From positions 7,123,552 through 7,187,551 of the forward strand of contig NC_085089.1 in NCBI RefSeq assembly GCF_963422355.1: a stretch of DNA of 64,000 bases, in the 5' to 3' direction. Every line of letters begins with the position of its first letter. Position 1 is the first letter of the stretch. The position numbers and the translations under genes are program-made. This document shows, piece after piece, positions 1 to 22,395 of this stretch. The notes below the pieces were generated by a model. It was not told the DNA's origin. It made no database searches and worked only from the letters and a program-made list of their open reading frames with translations. The stretch comes from Corticium candelabrum (lineage: Eukaryota > Porifera > Homoscleromorpha > Homosclerophorida > Plakinidae).

Positions 1-538
1 TTGATCATGAAGAACGCCAAATTGACACCTCGCTGCTAACTGGCGGAGGGCAGAGACGTATTGCTTAATGGTTTCCCCTGCGGCCTGTGAACGCTGACGG
101 AATAGATGTCGCTCTGTGATCACGGTTGCCTCTGTGCCAAAGTGTGCTGTGAGTTCGCTCAGGGTGCGCTGATACTGTTGTGCTTCAGCAGGCTGTTGCT
201 CGTCGTTTGCTGGTTGCTGTTGTGGGACGTACAGGGTGGCTAACAAACGCTGACCCTCTGTACCCAAGCAGTGCTGCAAAAGAGCCTTCTTTTGACGATC
301 AGGCAAAGCTTCAAGACCTGCGGCGAGCAAATATGTTTCAAATGCATGATACCATCGAGACCACTCGACTGGAGGATCGCCGGGAAACTGCAGGAACGGT
401 GATGGTGGCTGCACGCTGATGGGCGGAGCTCGTAGTGACTGTTGCTGCTGGTCTGCTTCTGCAATGTCGGGTTGTAGAATATCCTTGTCGCCAAATGTGG
501 TGTTGGGGATACCCAGAAACAGACGCCAAGTACACTAC
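1..538 (-). mobile_element. Ty3/gypsy-like Gag fossil, cut by window edge
   Basis: Read on the minus strand, this stretch encodes a retrotransposon Gag-type helical domain. Visible hallmarks are a W-x-x-W-x-x-x-F opening, a YLLAAGL-type helix, an ALLQHCLG segment, and a later ERHLFRQR / GETIKQYV / LRQLAARC block, the usual order in Ty3/gypsy capsid-like domains. The element continues past position 1, so protease, reverse transcriptase and integrase would lie outside the window. No LTR could be recognised on the right side. It is treated as a fossil and its completeness cannot be judged here. The family call rests on motif order only. Confidence 0.7.
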
Positions 539-2277
539 GCGAAGACTGACTATATTATATGTCTAGGCTAATCATATACCAAGTACACGCATGCGTACAC
601 GACACATATGTAAGCTCATGTAGTTTCTGTCGTCTCTTTTGTGATGCATGTTGGGAGGCTACACAATTGTGATAGCTGTTCATATGGTGCAGGAATCTTC
701 TACAAATGTAATGCCAGCCCAAACACCAACAGTAGGTATAGCATGGTGCGTACTGCATGCACACTTTCCAGTAGTAAATAACTTGTTAGGGTACATGTAT
801 TACCACTGGAATTTCTTGTGTAAGTATAAGCCTGATGGAGACCATTATCTGTTTAGATAGACATTAAATTGTTACATATTTTTGCATAGGCAGTGACCAC
901 CATGGTAAATGGTCTTGTGAGGTTTGGTTGGCTACCTACTTCAGTCAGCAGTGGGAGACTTTTGGTAGATATAAGGTGACCAGTCAGTTGTGATAGCATA
1001 TGAGTTGAGTGAGTCTGAGTCAACTGTAAACACTGTCTGCATATAGGTAAACTAAGATACTCTTCCTTAGTATTTTTGTGAATGCAGCACTAAGAGACAA
1101 AGTGTAGCCTGTGTGACAAGTTTGCGGAAATACTGTACATGTTAGTGACAGTGCATAACTTAGGCTGATTGTGTGTTGTTACATTCATCATGTGACAAAC
1201 TAGCAAAACCAAACAAACTTATCTTTAATAACCAAACAAAACCGGATGAACTGTCTTATCTTTAAGCAAATAAAAACCTGATGAGAATCTTATGATATGG
1301 AGAGAACTTCTGTGTTTGTGTTTCAATGATACAGTTTTACTAGACCCCTACCATGACAACTAAAACATACCATATGATTTTATAAGGTACATTACAGTAG
1401 TCAGTGGTCAACATCTGGTAGCATTGTGGTTAGGGTACAACAACAACAAGACAAACAAAACATTTGAGATGGTACAGTACTACATAGTCATGGGCTAGCA
1501 TCAGGCTAGCATAGAGCTAAGTATAACTAAATCTAAAGTAATATTGACACATCTTCACTGTTGACAATATTATAGTATAGTAGAACAATATAAGACACTT
1601 TCCTAGCTACTTGGTAAGAAAGTGTCTCGGTGGTCTTGGAGCAAGTATTCCTGACTTGCTTATTGCCTTTGTGTGTCATAGTGAAGGCACTATAGGAAGA
1701 TGTTATTCAGCAGGGTGATTGAGATCACTTCAGGGATGTATGCAACTTTGCACTTGCAGTCATCAACCCTGCTTTGACCTAGCTAACACACAAACACTAA
1801 ATCAAAGAAACTACATTTGTCTACAACTCTGTTCAATGTTTTTGGTCAATGAGCAAGGGTAATCCTTCAGACCTCTTGCTTCAGGCACCAGTGTCTTGAT
1901 TGTTACACGCGACACCACTAAGGTGATCACTTTAGCTATATAAGTAGTGAGGTTTTACCTGATTGGCTGATTTGCCATTCATTTTATGGGCATAGAACTT
2001 GGATTTATTTCAGAGTACAATGTAACATGACAGTTATGTTTTATTTTACAAGGCTCAGTAGTGGATGGAACCACAGAGTGTGGAAAGTTATTTGATAAAT
2101 GAACGAATGGGAAATTTAAATAGATCAAAGGAAGTTGAACAATATACATAAAGTCAGTGTACAAGCTAAAGACATGTTACTTAACATCTGAACTGCATGT
2201 TATTTATGTCAATTTTATGAGCTTTTATGCTTTCGTGTCTTTTCTGGGTTGAAAATGGTAGTTGTGATTTATATTAG
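539..2277. other. No gene recognised
   Basis: AT-rich sequence with only short frames. I see no conserved protein motif, RNA gene or clear repeat. It may hold upstream exons of the gene whose last exons lie at 2278-2533, or the outer part of the Gag-bearing element. Confidence 0.4.
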
Positions 2278-2533
2278 GTGTGCACTGAAGACGAATTTGT
2301 TCAAATGGAAAATGTCATCTCAAAATTAAAGAGAAGGTTTCAGAAGTTTTGAGTCAACTTGTATAAGTAAGTTAATTAACCAGCATTTGTCTTTGTTTTG
2401 CAGACTGCAGCTGACAGTTCCTGGAGACCATGATGACAGAGAAAATTTAAATTTTGAATCTGATGTTGATATGAAAACTTTTTCATCTCGAAGCAGACAT
2501 GTGAATAGACGATTTAGTGAGAGTTCGGTGTAG
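2278..2533 (+). CDS. Last two exons of an unrecognised gene
   Basis: Two stretches read as coding and join in frame: 2278-2336 (preceded by an AG acceptor, followed by GT) and 2404-2533 (preceded by TTTTGCAG, ending in TAG). The joined tail is charged and probably helical (EDEFVQMENVISKLKRR), then acidic, and ends in a Ser/Arg-rich segment (SRSRHVNRRFSESSV). I do not recognise the family. It lies 90 bp upstream of the galactose mutarotase start on the same strand, so the two genes would be tandem. It could be spurious: the evidence is splice sites, frame continuity and composition only. Confidence 0.35.
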
Positions 2534-2622
2534 GAGTACGTACCACTATTAGTCTGTAGAGAACAGTAGCAAATTGCGCATACATGTATTGTGCGTGAGA
2601 TGATACGGGACATCTAGATCTG

Positions 2623-4415
2623 ATGATGTCGGTTACCAAGTCTAGATTTGGGTTATTGGATGATGGTAGAGTCGTTGATCTCTACACGTTTAAGAACGAG
2701 AACGGTTTCAGTTACACTCTGAGTACCTATGGTGCAGCACTGGTTTCTATCTCTTGTCCAAACAAGTAGGATCATCAGTGTACATATACAAATAAATATA
2801 TATGAGAGCTGGCATGCATTATTGCCATGCATGTATTGTTTTCTACATAGGAATAATGAAATAGACGATGTGGCATTCGGGTTTGACAACTTGCAAGGTA
2901 AATAGACTGATGCAAGGCAAGTAATTATTAATTGATTAATTATTAATTAAGACTCAAACCCTCTGCAGAGTACGCAGAGAATGCCGCTTTCTTTGGAGTA
3001 ACAGTTGGAAGAGTAGCCAACCGTATTGCTGGAGGCAAATTTACTTTGGACGGGAAAGAATATCAGTTGGCTAGGAACAACGGAGAGAATCACTTGCATG
3101 GAGGTCCAACAGGATTTCATCATGTATGGTACAGTGTGATGATGGAATGAGTAGTCATGAATACGACTAAGCTCAATTATGACTTTGTCTTTGTCTCCAT
3201 AAACCAATTGGAGCTATACAAGAGCAACCACACACATATTTTTATAGATCAGAGATACCAGTGCAATTGCCACATATTGATGACACTACAGCTTTTCGCT
3301 TTTCTCTTTTTTGTTGTAATGCTTGCACTCGTTTGTCTTCAAAGTACTCAGGCTGAAGTTTTGCAGTAACATATATATTCATAGAGTCCTGTCAAGTGCA
3401 ATTAACCTTTTCCCAATGTGCATGGTACAGCTGCATGCATGATGTGCCATGGGATGATGACATGATTTGATGTTTACTTTCAGTGTGTCCTTTGAAGCAA
3501 AGTTTTGGACCACCAGCTGATCTGAACCCTCCTTTCAGTTGCCCACAGAACACTGCCGCAGGGAGTCTATCATCACTGCCCTAGGCATCCAGTCTATCAT
3601 CATTCATATGGAACAACGTGGCCACACCAACGAAGCTCCATGAGCCTGTACCAACAGAATTCGATTCCTGACATGTTGCACTTCTTCAAAACCTCAGTGT
3701 TAGACAGTTTGTCTTGCCATTTTACATTTGCAATCTTACGAAACAGTCCATGTGAAATTGATCAAGTTGCTGTATGTGTCTTTTAATTGTATGCGTCTTT
3801 TAATTGTATGCATGCTGTCCAGGTCTCACAGCCATAGGGAAAATGGGGTATAATGACAACTGACCCATACACCTTTACTTTTGTACCTATGCTGAGCGAT
3901 GCCATGTTCCTTCCAGAGACTTCTAGTAATTGAGATTACCAAATGCACCACTAGCTTTACCCATGCAAGTGCAATGATATGTCAGCATCAGTAACAGGAG
4001 TTTAAGAAGCTAAAAGTACTTCCTAAATAAACGAATTTGTCAACTGTCCTGAGAGGAGCATCATACACTTTGACAGAAGGATGTATGGAGCCCCAGGTCT
4101 TGGTTGCAACAATAGTTCGGACTGATGCATGGTGAGACCAAAACGTTGTGCTGTATGAGCAAAGCAGTCCATCATAAATACAATGCACGCATGTCTGCAA
4201 GATTTCGTGCAACAAGTGCACAATCATCTGCAAAAAGTAGATCCCGTAAAAGGATGTCTTAATTTGAACTTGGCAAGTTTTTATAGCATTGAAACGACAA
4301 AGATTGAAAATGCTTGCGTCAGTGATTAAATGTGGACACCTCTGTCACAACATTAAATAGCAATGGTGCAAGAACACAGCCTTGTTTTAGGCCATTTGAT
4401 TCTAACCGTGGTGCG

Positions 4416-4470
<55 letters not shown>

Positions 4471-5863
4471 CCACACACACACACGCACACACAAATGCAC
4501 ACACGCACACACTAGCAACTGTTGGCAATTGTACTAATAGATAGGGTGGTAGGTTTCTAAAGCAAGAGAGAGGTTTGTTGTTTGGTTTGTCTGTGCTTCG
4601 AATTGTTACAAATGTAGTACATAGGTCTATATAGCGATAGTACATAGGTCTATATAGCGATAGCAAATTGATCTGGAGACAAGGATAAAATATGTGTACA
4701 TGTAGTTACTGGGTAGATCAATGTGAGTAGCATTATTTACATACTACAATATACTCTAATAGATATGCTGTTTAGAGGCTGTGGTCAGGTTCCTATGATG
4801 AAAGCAGCAACTCTGTAACATTGACATATGTCAGTGCTGATGGAGAAGAAGGATATCCTGGACAGCTAAAGGTTGCCGTTGTCTTCAGCTTGTCAACAGA
4901 TAATGCCATCACCATTCGTTACAAGGCAGAAGCAACGCATCCAACAATTGTGAATTTAACCAACCATTCTTACTTCAATCTTTCAGGACATGTGGGTCGA
5001 CTCGACAGTGTTGCTTAATTTGAAATTAATTACTCCAGTTATTGTACATTAACATTGCATGGTATTTAGAGTTCAGGACCAATCACTGGCCATCTCATTC
5101 AGCTTAATGCAGAACGTTATACACCGGTCAACGATCAACTCATACCAACTGGTTGGCATAGAGATACTAATTGTGTCGTTGTGATTATGTGTTGTTATTG
5201 TGTGTTTAGGAGAAATGCTATCTGTTGAAGGAACTCCATGGGATCTTCGGTCTTTAGTTTCAATTGGCAAGAGAATAAAGGAAACAGATACAAGAGGCTT
5301 TGACCATAATTTCTGTCTCGGGTCTGACATACCAAGTCAGGCCACAACTGGAAGTCTGAAAGAATGTGGCAGGTAATATATTTGTCTTGTGGCAATTGAT
5401 TGATTTGATTTCATTGTGAAATATTAGTGTAACTGATCCGAAAAGTGGACGAAAGCTAGAAATTCACACAACGCAGCCTGGTGTACAGTTTTATACGTCA
5501 AACTTTTTGTGTGGAAAAATTGCTGGCAAGGGTGGCTATCGCTATCAAAAGTATGGAGGATTCTGCTTAGAAACACAGAATTATCCTGATGCCATAAATC
5601 AAGTAAGAGACCATGCAGTAAGATTGTTTGTATGTTGAACTAAGGTATGACAATGAGAGATTGCATGTTGATGAAATAACTAATAGAGGATGATGATAGT
5701 CGCATGGCTTGGATGAAGGCATTGTGTTTGATTTTCAATAAACACTGTTGAGAGTCTGTTGTGACAAATTGTTTTGCTTTTTCTACAGCCTGCTTTCCCC
5801 ACTTGTGTTTTGTTACCCGGCAGCCAATATGATCACGTGACTACTTACAAGTTCAGTTGGTGA
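2623..5863 (+). CDS. GALM: Galactose mutarotase (aldose 1-epimerase)
   Basis: Interconverts alpha- and beta-D-galactose in the cytosol, the first step of the Leloir pathway. Eight exons: 2623-2765, 2851-2897, 2969-3123, 4776-4991, 5070-5151, 5210-5372, 5428-5602, 5789-5863, giving 351 residues, close to the usual size of about 340. Family signatures appear in order: DDVAFGFDNLQ, the GRVANRI segment, NHLHGG (residues 104-109), NHSYFNLSGH with the second catalytic His at about 179, RGFDHNFCL, and the catalytic Glu at about 317 in LETQNYPDA. All active-site residues appear kept. Intron 3 (3124-4775) is long because a LINE remnant and a CA tract sit in it; the other introns are 55-190 bp. The start is the first of two adjacent ATGs (2623, 2626). 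Confidence 0.95.
3420..4416 (-). mobile_element. Non-LTR retrotransposon (LINE) remnant, RT and 3' part
   Basis: Lies antisense inside GALM intron 3. On the minus strand, fragments of one reverse transcriptase follow in order: GLKQGCVLAPLLFN (RT block 4, about 4350-4410), a degraded ADDCALVA catalytic block near 4215-4233, then APLRTVDKFVYLGSTFS (about 4010-4060), and downstream pieces resembling the SNTEVLKKC, RWxGHV and GGxK-RYKD motifs found after the RT domain in RTE/L1-like elements (about 3480-3720). The reading frame changes several times, so this is a dead copy. It lacks the endonuclease half. Family within the LINEs is uncertain. Confidence 0.75.
4421..4513. repeat. (CA)n microsatellite
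   Basis: Alternating CA tract with a few G/T interruptions, adjoining the 5' edge of the LINE remnant in GALM intron 3. The Thr/His and Val/Cys frames across it are not genes. Confidence 0.95.
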
Positions 5864-6574
5864 TCACTCTTTTAGTGACAATCTGTTTTGTATGTTACGA
5901 CGCATGTATTACAAAGTTACTCGACAATTCAACATCATCCAAGATTGATTGTCTTTCAAATAGTTTGATATTGATTTAATTGACCGCCGTTGTGTCAAAC
6001 TGCATTCGCAAATGTGTTATGCTACAGTGATGAATTGTAGGCATGATTAGATTCGTTTCCAGACTTGAGTCTTTCCAGGTTGAGTCTGCATTATTCCTGT
6101 AGTCTATAACACGACAACACCATACGGGAACTGAGAACGACGGCGCGAGAGGGTCTGGTACGAGGCTAGATTCCTGTAGGATGTACACTTTGAATTCAGC
6201 AGTAGCAAGTGTGTGTATGTGTACTCCAGAATCCAGTTTGTTATCGAATTATGATTGTAATTATTTGATATTTTATTGACACTCATGTACACGTGCTTTC
6301 AGTTCATCTAGTGTCCTTATATGGTTCAACCCGATGTATAAACAGGTTGAATTCATGCCTAGTTCATATCAATTACTGATGCTTGAAATTTAACAATTAC
6401 CTGGGTAACTGACTGTGAAGTTGATATGGGGTGTAATGATTTAGTAGTGTGGTTGAGAGTTCAACTACTCTCCACCGACTTCACAGACAAAATTCAGAGA
6501 TTGAGTCCGACAGCTTAATTAACAGATGACGTAAAAGTCGATAAATACTGCATGGACACCAACGGTCCAATTAA
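5864..6574. other. Convergent intergenic spacer, no gene seen
   Basis: Lies between the 3' ends of GALM (+) and the TMEM177-like gene (-). Only short uninformative frames, no recognisable RNA gene or repeat. Confidence 0.5.
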
Positions 6575-7408
6575 TTAGATGTTTCTGTAGTCTCTGTACT
6601 TATCTTCCATCGTTCTTTTCAACCTGCAGATCCTTGAGTTATAAGATGGATGGAGTGTTAGCCAGTTGTTGTACTGATGTTGTTGACCTGGTAACATTTG
6701 TAAAGTGATCGCCTCTAACTGCAGTTGTTTTTCCATCATTGAAATGCCACCTAGAGCATATTCAACATTTTGAGAAGCAGCATACGAATCTGCACTGAAT
6801 TCCAACATCCGACGAATCCCAATCAAAGAACAGAAAAGTAGTATAGCAAACGTCGAATACACGCCGCATCTGATCAATAACTGCTTCAATTTGCTCACAA
6901 CTTGATTTACTGCCAGCAAAGAAACTTTGTGTGCAGATAACAGAAAGAATGGAACGACCAGAGAAGCTGTGAAATGATGGTACAAACGCAGATGGCCAAT
7001 CTCGTGGGCTAGAGTAAACTGTAATTCTTCTAGAGAAGGCTGAACAATTTCTCTAATCTGTTTGCCTTCCTCTGACTGCCAATCCAACCGTTTGCCGCCA
7101 ATAGTCATGTGCAGATGGTGATCTGGGTTGTGTAGCAACTGATACCTGCATGACAGACCCAAGACTGCGTTGCGACGCCAGCCCCTGCTGAAACTGCTGT
7201 ATGAGTCAGAGATGTATATAGAGATGTTGTTAGGATTTAATCCACATTGCAATATAACTCGTCTGCAGTTGTCTTGCAGTCCGGGAGGCACGCTATCGGG
7301 CGTCTCTAGTTGATGCTTTGATTTTCCTCCCGTCAGTTGTGGAAAAAGTACGGGAACTAACAGACCAGATCCTACACAACTTGCAACTACCGCAGCAGAA
7401 AGTTTCAT
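6575..7408 (-). CDS. TMEM177: TMEM177-like membrane protein retaining an M48 zinc-protease motif
   Basis: Single-exon gene of 277 residues. From about residue 105 it follows the TMEM177 pattern (GG-K-x-DW-x-SxEG-K, long helix, paired hydrophobic segments near 147-166 and 183-198, YALGGISMMEK, and a C-terminal HPSYNSRICRLKR). Vertebrate TMEM177 is a mitochondrial inner-membrane protein that binds COX20 during COX2 maturation; as I remember it, it is a degenerate M48 relative. Here the zinc site looks whole: HEIGH at 135-139 and EFSAD at 203-207, the third-ligand motif of M48 peptidases. It could therefore be an active M48-type protease ancestral to TMEM177. An N-terminal hydrophobic stretch (about 5-24) could be a targeting or anchor segment. 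The start codon lies 19 bp from the divergent ANAPC13 start. Confidence 0.8.
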   Translation of the reverse strand: MKLSAAVVASCVGSGLLVPVLFPQLTGGKSKHQLETPDSVPPGLQDNCRRVILQCGLNPNNISIYISDSYSSFSRGWRRNAVLGLSCRYQLLHNPDHHLHMTIGGKRLDWQSEEGKQIREIVQPSLEELQFTLAHEIGHLRLYHHFTASLVVPFFLLSAHKVSLLAVNQVVSKLKQLLIRCGVYSTFAILLFCSLIGIRRMLEFSADSYAASQNVEYALGGISMMEKQLQLEAITLQMLPGQQHQYNNWLTLHPSYNSRICRLKRTMEDKYRDYRNI

Positions 7409-7427
7409 CCGGGCAATCTAGAGCAGT
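7409..7427. promoter_or_regulatory. Shared start region of divergent TMEM177-like and ANAPC13 genes
   Basis: Only 19 bp separate the two predicted start codons (7408 minus, 7428 plus). The promoter elements of each gene must therefore lie in the transcribed part of the other, or the two 5' leaders overlap. Promoter function is inferred from position; no TATA box is visible. Confidence 0.5.
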
Positions 7428-8563
7428 ATGGTAGGTTGTTTCGTTGTTGCTGAGTAGTTCTGTAATATATTTCTTGCCTATTAGGATAGCAAGCTGTCTT
7501 ATGTTCATCTGGACGGGCGTCTGGTTGAAGTAGTTGACTCTAACTGGAGGAAAGACCGTCTTCCTCATGAAGGTAGACTAATTAGCTAGACCTGCATGTT
7601 CACGATTTAATTAATTTCATGATGCTGGCGATAAAAACAGAATTACATGCGCAAGTACACGAACAGCAAGATCTTTAGTCCGTTTTAAAGTCAGGTATGT
7701 GTAGTGAGGGTATGTGTACACACAAATTGTGTAGACACCTACTGCTCCTATATAGTGTTTTTCGAGTAATAATCTTTTCGGGAATTTTGCCTTCGAAAAC
7801 TAATAGGATAACAGAAAAAATAATAGTTTGGTCTCGAAAATTGTGGACTTTGGTTTTTGCGCGTGCGCATGAAACATTGGAAGTGTGCAGCTCAAGATGC
7901 CAACTAGAAATGGTTAGAGAATTGAATCAGTTAGAAAGAATAAATAAACAAATAATTAAATTTAAAAATGACTAATATTGCACATCAAGACCTCGAAAAA
8001 ATTAGGATTCATAAAAAATTCTAAATTATTTGGAGTCTCAAAAAGAATTAGTCTCAAAGACATTAGGAGCAGTAGGGTAATTCTCTCAGCAATTTATGCC
8101 GTGCTAATAAATGTTCCCATTTACTGAGGCCAGCCGTGGAATTCATTGCATTAACTATCTATGGCTGTCAGTCTAGCTTAGGAAGAATGGCAGAGCCAGT
8201 TTACACAAAGCTTTGAAAACTATTGCCTCTTCCTATACAGTATATGAAATAGCTCTTCTTTAATTAAAATATTCACAGCGGATTCCAGGAAGTTAGTGAG
8301 CAAATAAACCTTGACCAACTAACTACCATTTTTTCACTACATCAGGTTTTGTAATCTCAATTATTATAATTACTTTAGATATAGAAATTCCTGAAGAAGA
8401 GCTACCAGTACAAGACGACCTGGATGGTGAGATAACATGCAACTCTGACCAAATCAATTTTAGGTTTCTAACCATCATTTGCACATCAGATAGTACAAAC
8501 AAGGAGACTATTAAAGAACAGCACACGAAGTGGAAAGAATTGGGACTAAGCAGTTTTCGGTAG
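7428..8563 (+). CDS. ANAPC13: Anaphase-promoting complex subunit 13
   Basis: Small subunit of the APC/C ubiquitin ligase, which drives exit from mitosis. Four exons: 7428-7430, 7485-7572, 8379-8426, 8490-8563, giving 70 residues (human protein 74). The first coding exon holds only the ATG. Joined to exon 2 it gives MDSKLSYVHLDGR, then the family core LVEVVDSNWRKDRLPHED, an acidic IEIPEEELP segment, and a KEQHTKWKELGL helix matching the KEQEMKWTDL end of the human protein as I recall it. The phases of all three introns agree. Because the gene is tiny and split it is easily missed by gene finders. It is divergent from the TMEM177-like gene. Confidence 0.88.
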
Positions 8564-8797
8564 TTCTTCTGTTGCTATCTACTTCCAATCAGTTGTACGT
8601 GTTCTACGTGAAACACCAATCAGAATATAAACAACAAGATCTTTTGTTTTAATAACTCAATCAATAGTTTGTGTTACAGTTGCTGTGCAAAGTACATAAA
8701 TACTTGAACATCGTGTTCTTTTTAAATACATAGAAATCATCTCTCTGGTATAAAAGGGGCGTAACTGTATTTGTATGCATTCTTACTATAGTAGACT

Positions 8798-13972
<5,175 letters not shown>

Positions 13973-14007
13973 TGCGAAATCCTTTTGTTCACTCGACAAC
14001 AACGCTA
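13973..14007. promoter_or_regulatory. Shared start region of divergent PCNX4 and CHEK2 genes
   Basis: 35 bp lie between the PCNX4 ATG (13972, minus) and the first good CHEK2 ATG (14008, plus). If CHEK2 starts instead at the in-frame Met at 14122, the gap is about 150 bp. Function is inferred from position. Confidence 0.45.
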
Positions 14008-19160
<5,153 letters not shown>

Positions 19161-19623
19161 GCCGATTGTGCTCAAGATGATAGGTTTTTACACAGGTTTG
19201 AGAACAGTAGAAGTAAGTGTAGGTTTATCGACATATTTATTGATACGTGGCGTGTCCATATCATGCCCTACGCATTTTACAGTTTAAATTTGGCTCGTGA
19301 CAATGTCTCAAGGTTCTGTCTAGTGCTGTGAAGAGTTTCTTAGAATCTTGAGTAAATGCTAGACTGCATTCCCTCGAAAAAAAGTACAGTGTATCCTGGA
19401 TTTCTTCTAATGCGAGTTCTTGCATGCACACAGATTTGTAATTAAAGCACATGTGCGAATGTTTACACGTGCACCAGTTTGGCACTAAGGAAACAACCAA
19501 CTAGAGTCACCTGATAGGGTATTGCTTACTAGTAATATGTAAATTACAAATTTTTACTGTAATCATAGATGTATTTATTATGTCTGGAGATCTATGTCTA
19601 ATGCATTAGGCAAAACACAGTGC

Positions 19624-20422
19624 TCATACTGTAGTTTGTCTCCTGTCAGGCGCTTGATCATCAGCTTGTTCTTCCATCAGTACCAGTCTCTGCATTCTCT
19701 TTTCTTCCGCTTGCTCTTTTAGCTTCTGTAAAGTCTTCCTTTCCAGCTCTTCTTCCAGTTGTACTCTCTCATACTCTTCCACCACGTATGAGAAACGAGG
19801 AGTGGTAATTCCAAAAAACCAGGCCAATTTCTCACCGAAATAGTCACACACTGTAATAACGCAAAGACTGGCAATCAGTAGGGTCAGCAGTCTCACACAG
19901 GCACACTGCACCCTTCTCAGTAACAGACAAAGGGCTTGTACGAGTGATAGGCATATGGCTGGCTACATTTGGAAAACTCAACTCTATATGTATACTAAGC
20001 GTATGCGCAACACTACTCACTTTGAGGTAAATGTACTGATGAACCTACAATTATATAAACTTACTACGCTCGCAAATATACTTACAATTTATTACATGTT
20101 TAGAAATTTATAGTGTGTCTAAACATTTATTGCCTAGGGTGTTTATTAATTTAAATAATTGAATAGGTGCTACAGTTCTAGAAAGTATGTGTACCTGCTA
20201 GTAGTTTTCTTCCTGCTACTATTGACCCGTGCCACGTGTATTGTGGCCATGTCATCTCAGCCTAAAATTTGAGCCTTCATTAGCTACACCAACTTGTGCA
20301 ATCGTTCATCTCACTCTCACCGTATTGAGAGTTTCGTTTGCTGTCTGTGGCTGAATTTCTGTATCGCTCTCATCAGAAGAGTTAGTAAGAGATAGAACTC
20401 TCTCGTTGCTATCATCAGACAT
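19624..20422 (-). CDS. FAM177 family protein
   Basis: Small protein family of unclear function. The last exon (19624 to about 19934) carries the clear hallmark: VCDYFGEKLAWFFGITTPRFSYVVEEYERVQ in overlapping parts, followed by a charged coiled-coil tail (EEELERKTLQKLKEQAEEKR). Hydrophobic residues just before it suggest a membrane segment. Two upstream exons are proposed, 20195-20261 (with a TWPQYTW segment where relatives have a TWGPYLW-type motif) and 20321-20422 (acidic, starting MSDDSNERV). The three join in frame to 159 residues. The upstream exons have weak similarity only. The gene converges with CHEK2, whose stop is 463 bp away. Confidence 0.7.
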
Positions 20423-22395
20423 CACAGTGGACACACCCAATCCGGGAACCTCTAACTAGAGATGGTAAGTCCATGTGCTTCTGCTGTCCAGTTCTGTTTG
20501 ATTTCCCGATGATGATTATTGTACTTGAATGATTATGTTTTATGTGATTGTCATACACAAGACCAATAGCCTGAGGGAAACGTTTTGAATTTTTGTGAAA
20601 ATTCTGCTGTAAATATATAGCATGGCGCATATTCGAGTTAGTCTGTGTTTCTACTTTACTAGAATTTTGTTCTAACTCAACAGTCGCGAGCATGGTTGTT
20701 ACAAAGCCACTGAAGCCGACACATCTGAGGTACGCAACTAATTTATTTGTTTTAATTTGTTACTTTTTGATATTAGCTATGACGGTTTGTAATTTATTCT
20801 TTGTAGAATGTAAGACTGGATTAACTTAATTGACGGATAGCTTTGATGCTACCGAGAGTTTAAGTCCTGAACTGAACTTAGCCCGGATATCCGGGCCTTG
20901 GCTAATAATTAAGATACTTGATTTGTACGTGATCGACAATAGTAGTTTGTATGGTAGTTCGTATTGATACTATTCTATTTTTTAGTAAACCTACCATGCC
21001 TATCTTGATAGAATGTTTATACATTTATATTATTAATCATACCGAGATGGTACAGTACCCAAAGGCATACATACATACGTACAGCAATCGGAAAAACACA
21101 AATTGAGATTACGGTTATTTTGTTTTATTTTATTCTCTTCTTTTTGTATCATGTAGACATGAATTCTCTTGCCTGGTTGATCAACGAGCTGTCATATGTT
21201 GATTTGATCTAGGCATTCCGGTTATGTCATTAGCAGAATGACATATACCCTCTACATAGAAACAAGAGTTGCTGGTTACATAGAAATCTTCTGCTTTTTT
21301 GAAAGTCAGACTATAGATCTTTGTCAGAGAGCATATGCTAGGGATTCCTAAACCTTGTCTGTATGTTCTTCTTGCTTGTGGATCTTGTTACAAGTTTCCT
21401 AGATGATAGATTCCATGTTTCACTTTCAGACCTGATCACTGGCAACCTCACTGCCTCCATTACTCTAGCTCTTCCAGTTTGACCCAACCTTTTTCACTGA
21501 CATGGGTGAACAAGTATAGAAAATAACAGAAGTTTTGATATTTACCAAGCATCTCTTCTTAATTAGTAATATTATTATCTGATAATAATTAAGACAGATG
21601 AGATTATTTGACTGAAGTGGGTAACTGTGTCAACTGAGTCACAGGCCTATAGCAAGCAAATAGAAAGTAGTCTGGCCTAACGGGTGCTAACAAAGTTGTG
21701 TAAAGTAGCCCGTATTTCAGCTGCCCCAGGAAGGTGCAAAATTGGTCTGGAGGTTTGAGACTACCTGTATCTAAAGTCGACAATTGCAAAGTGTGGAGTT
21801 TGCATGTATTTGATCAATAACATAAGCTGTTATTTACTAATTAGATTACTCATCTGAAACGGTAGTAGACGAAATAGGCTTCTGGTGAAAGTTCATTCTA
21901 GAAAAAAAGTGGTGTGGCCATGACCAGACCAGTTAGACGGGTTCCTACGGCCCTGCTGCATGACTTCTCCATTTTGCCACTCAGTACTAGATACACATGT
22001 ATGTACATTTATAGACAAGGTTAGGCACTGTCTTTTTCCGGTTCCTCCGATTATACACATATGTATGTACCCTACTTCTTGTAATGCAGGAAATTACTGT
22101 TGTAGTACTATGTGGTACTATACAATTAGATTAGACAGTTAGCTTCCATATGCTATAGTTTGCATACGATAGTATTTGTCTAACCGAAATTGAAAGTGCA
22201 ATATGTTGCAATTTTTAAAATAATTAGCATTGCCGTGTATGCGACGTCAGCATCTAAGAGCACGCTAGGCAAACTATTTTCGTAGTGGTGACGTTGCCGT
22301 TGCGCGAGGCGTGACTTCCTTGTATTGATGTCACCGTCACCATTGATGTGTATCTCGATGCGAAGTCAACATCTCCCATTCTCACTCAAGGCAAC
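20423..22395. other. Intergenic, no gene recognised
   Basis: AT-rich spacer between FAM177 (-) and the SOCS gene (+). A short open stretch at 20694-20731 ending in GT could be a first exon (MVVTKPLKPTHLR) but has no support. A perfect 16-bp palindrome GCCCGGATATCCGGGC lies at 20881-20896. The last 150 bp before the SOCS start are GC-richer, as expected for its promoter. Confidence 0.5.

Noticed and set aside
20415-20693. 92-codon minus-strand frame starting MLATVELEQN
   Set aside because: It overlaps the proposed FAM177 first exon in another frame and resembles no protein; composition is not coding-like.
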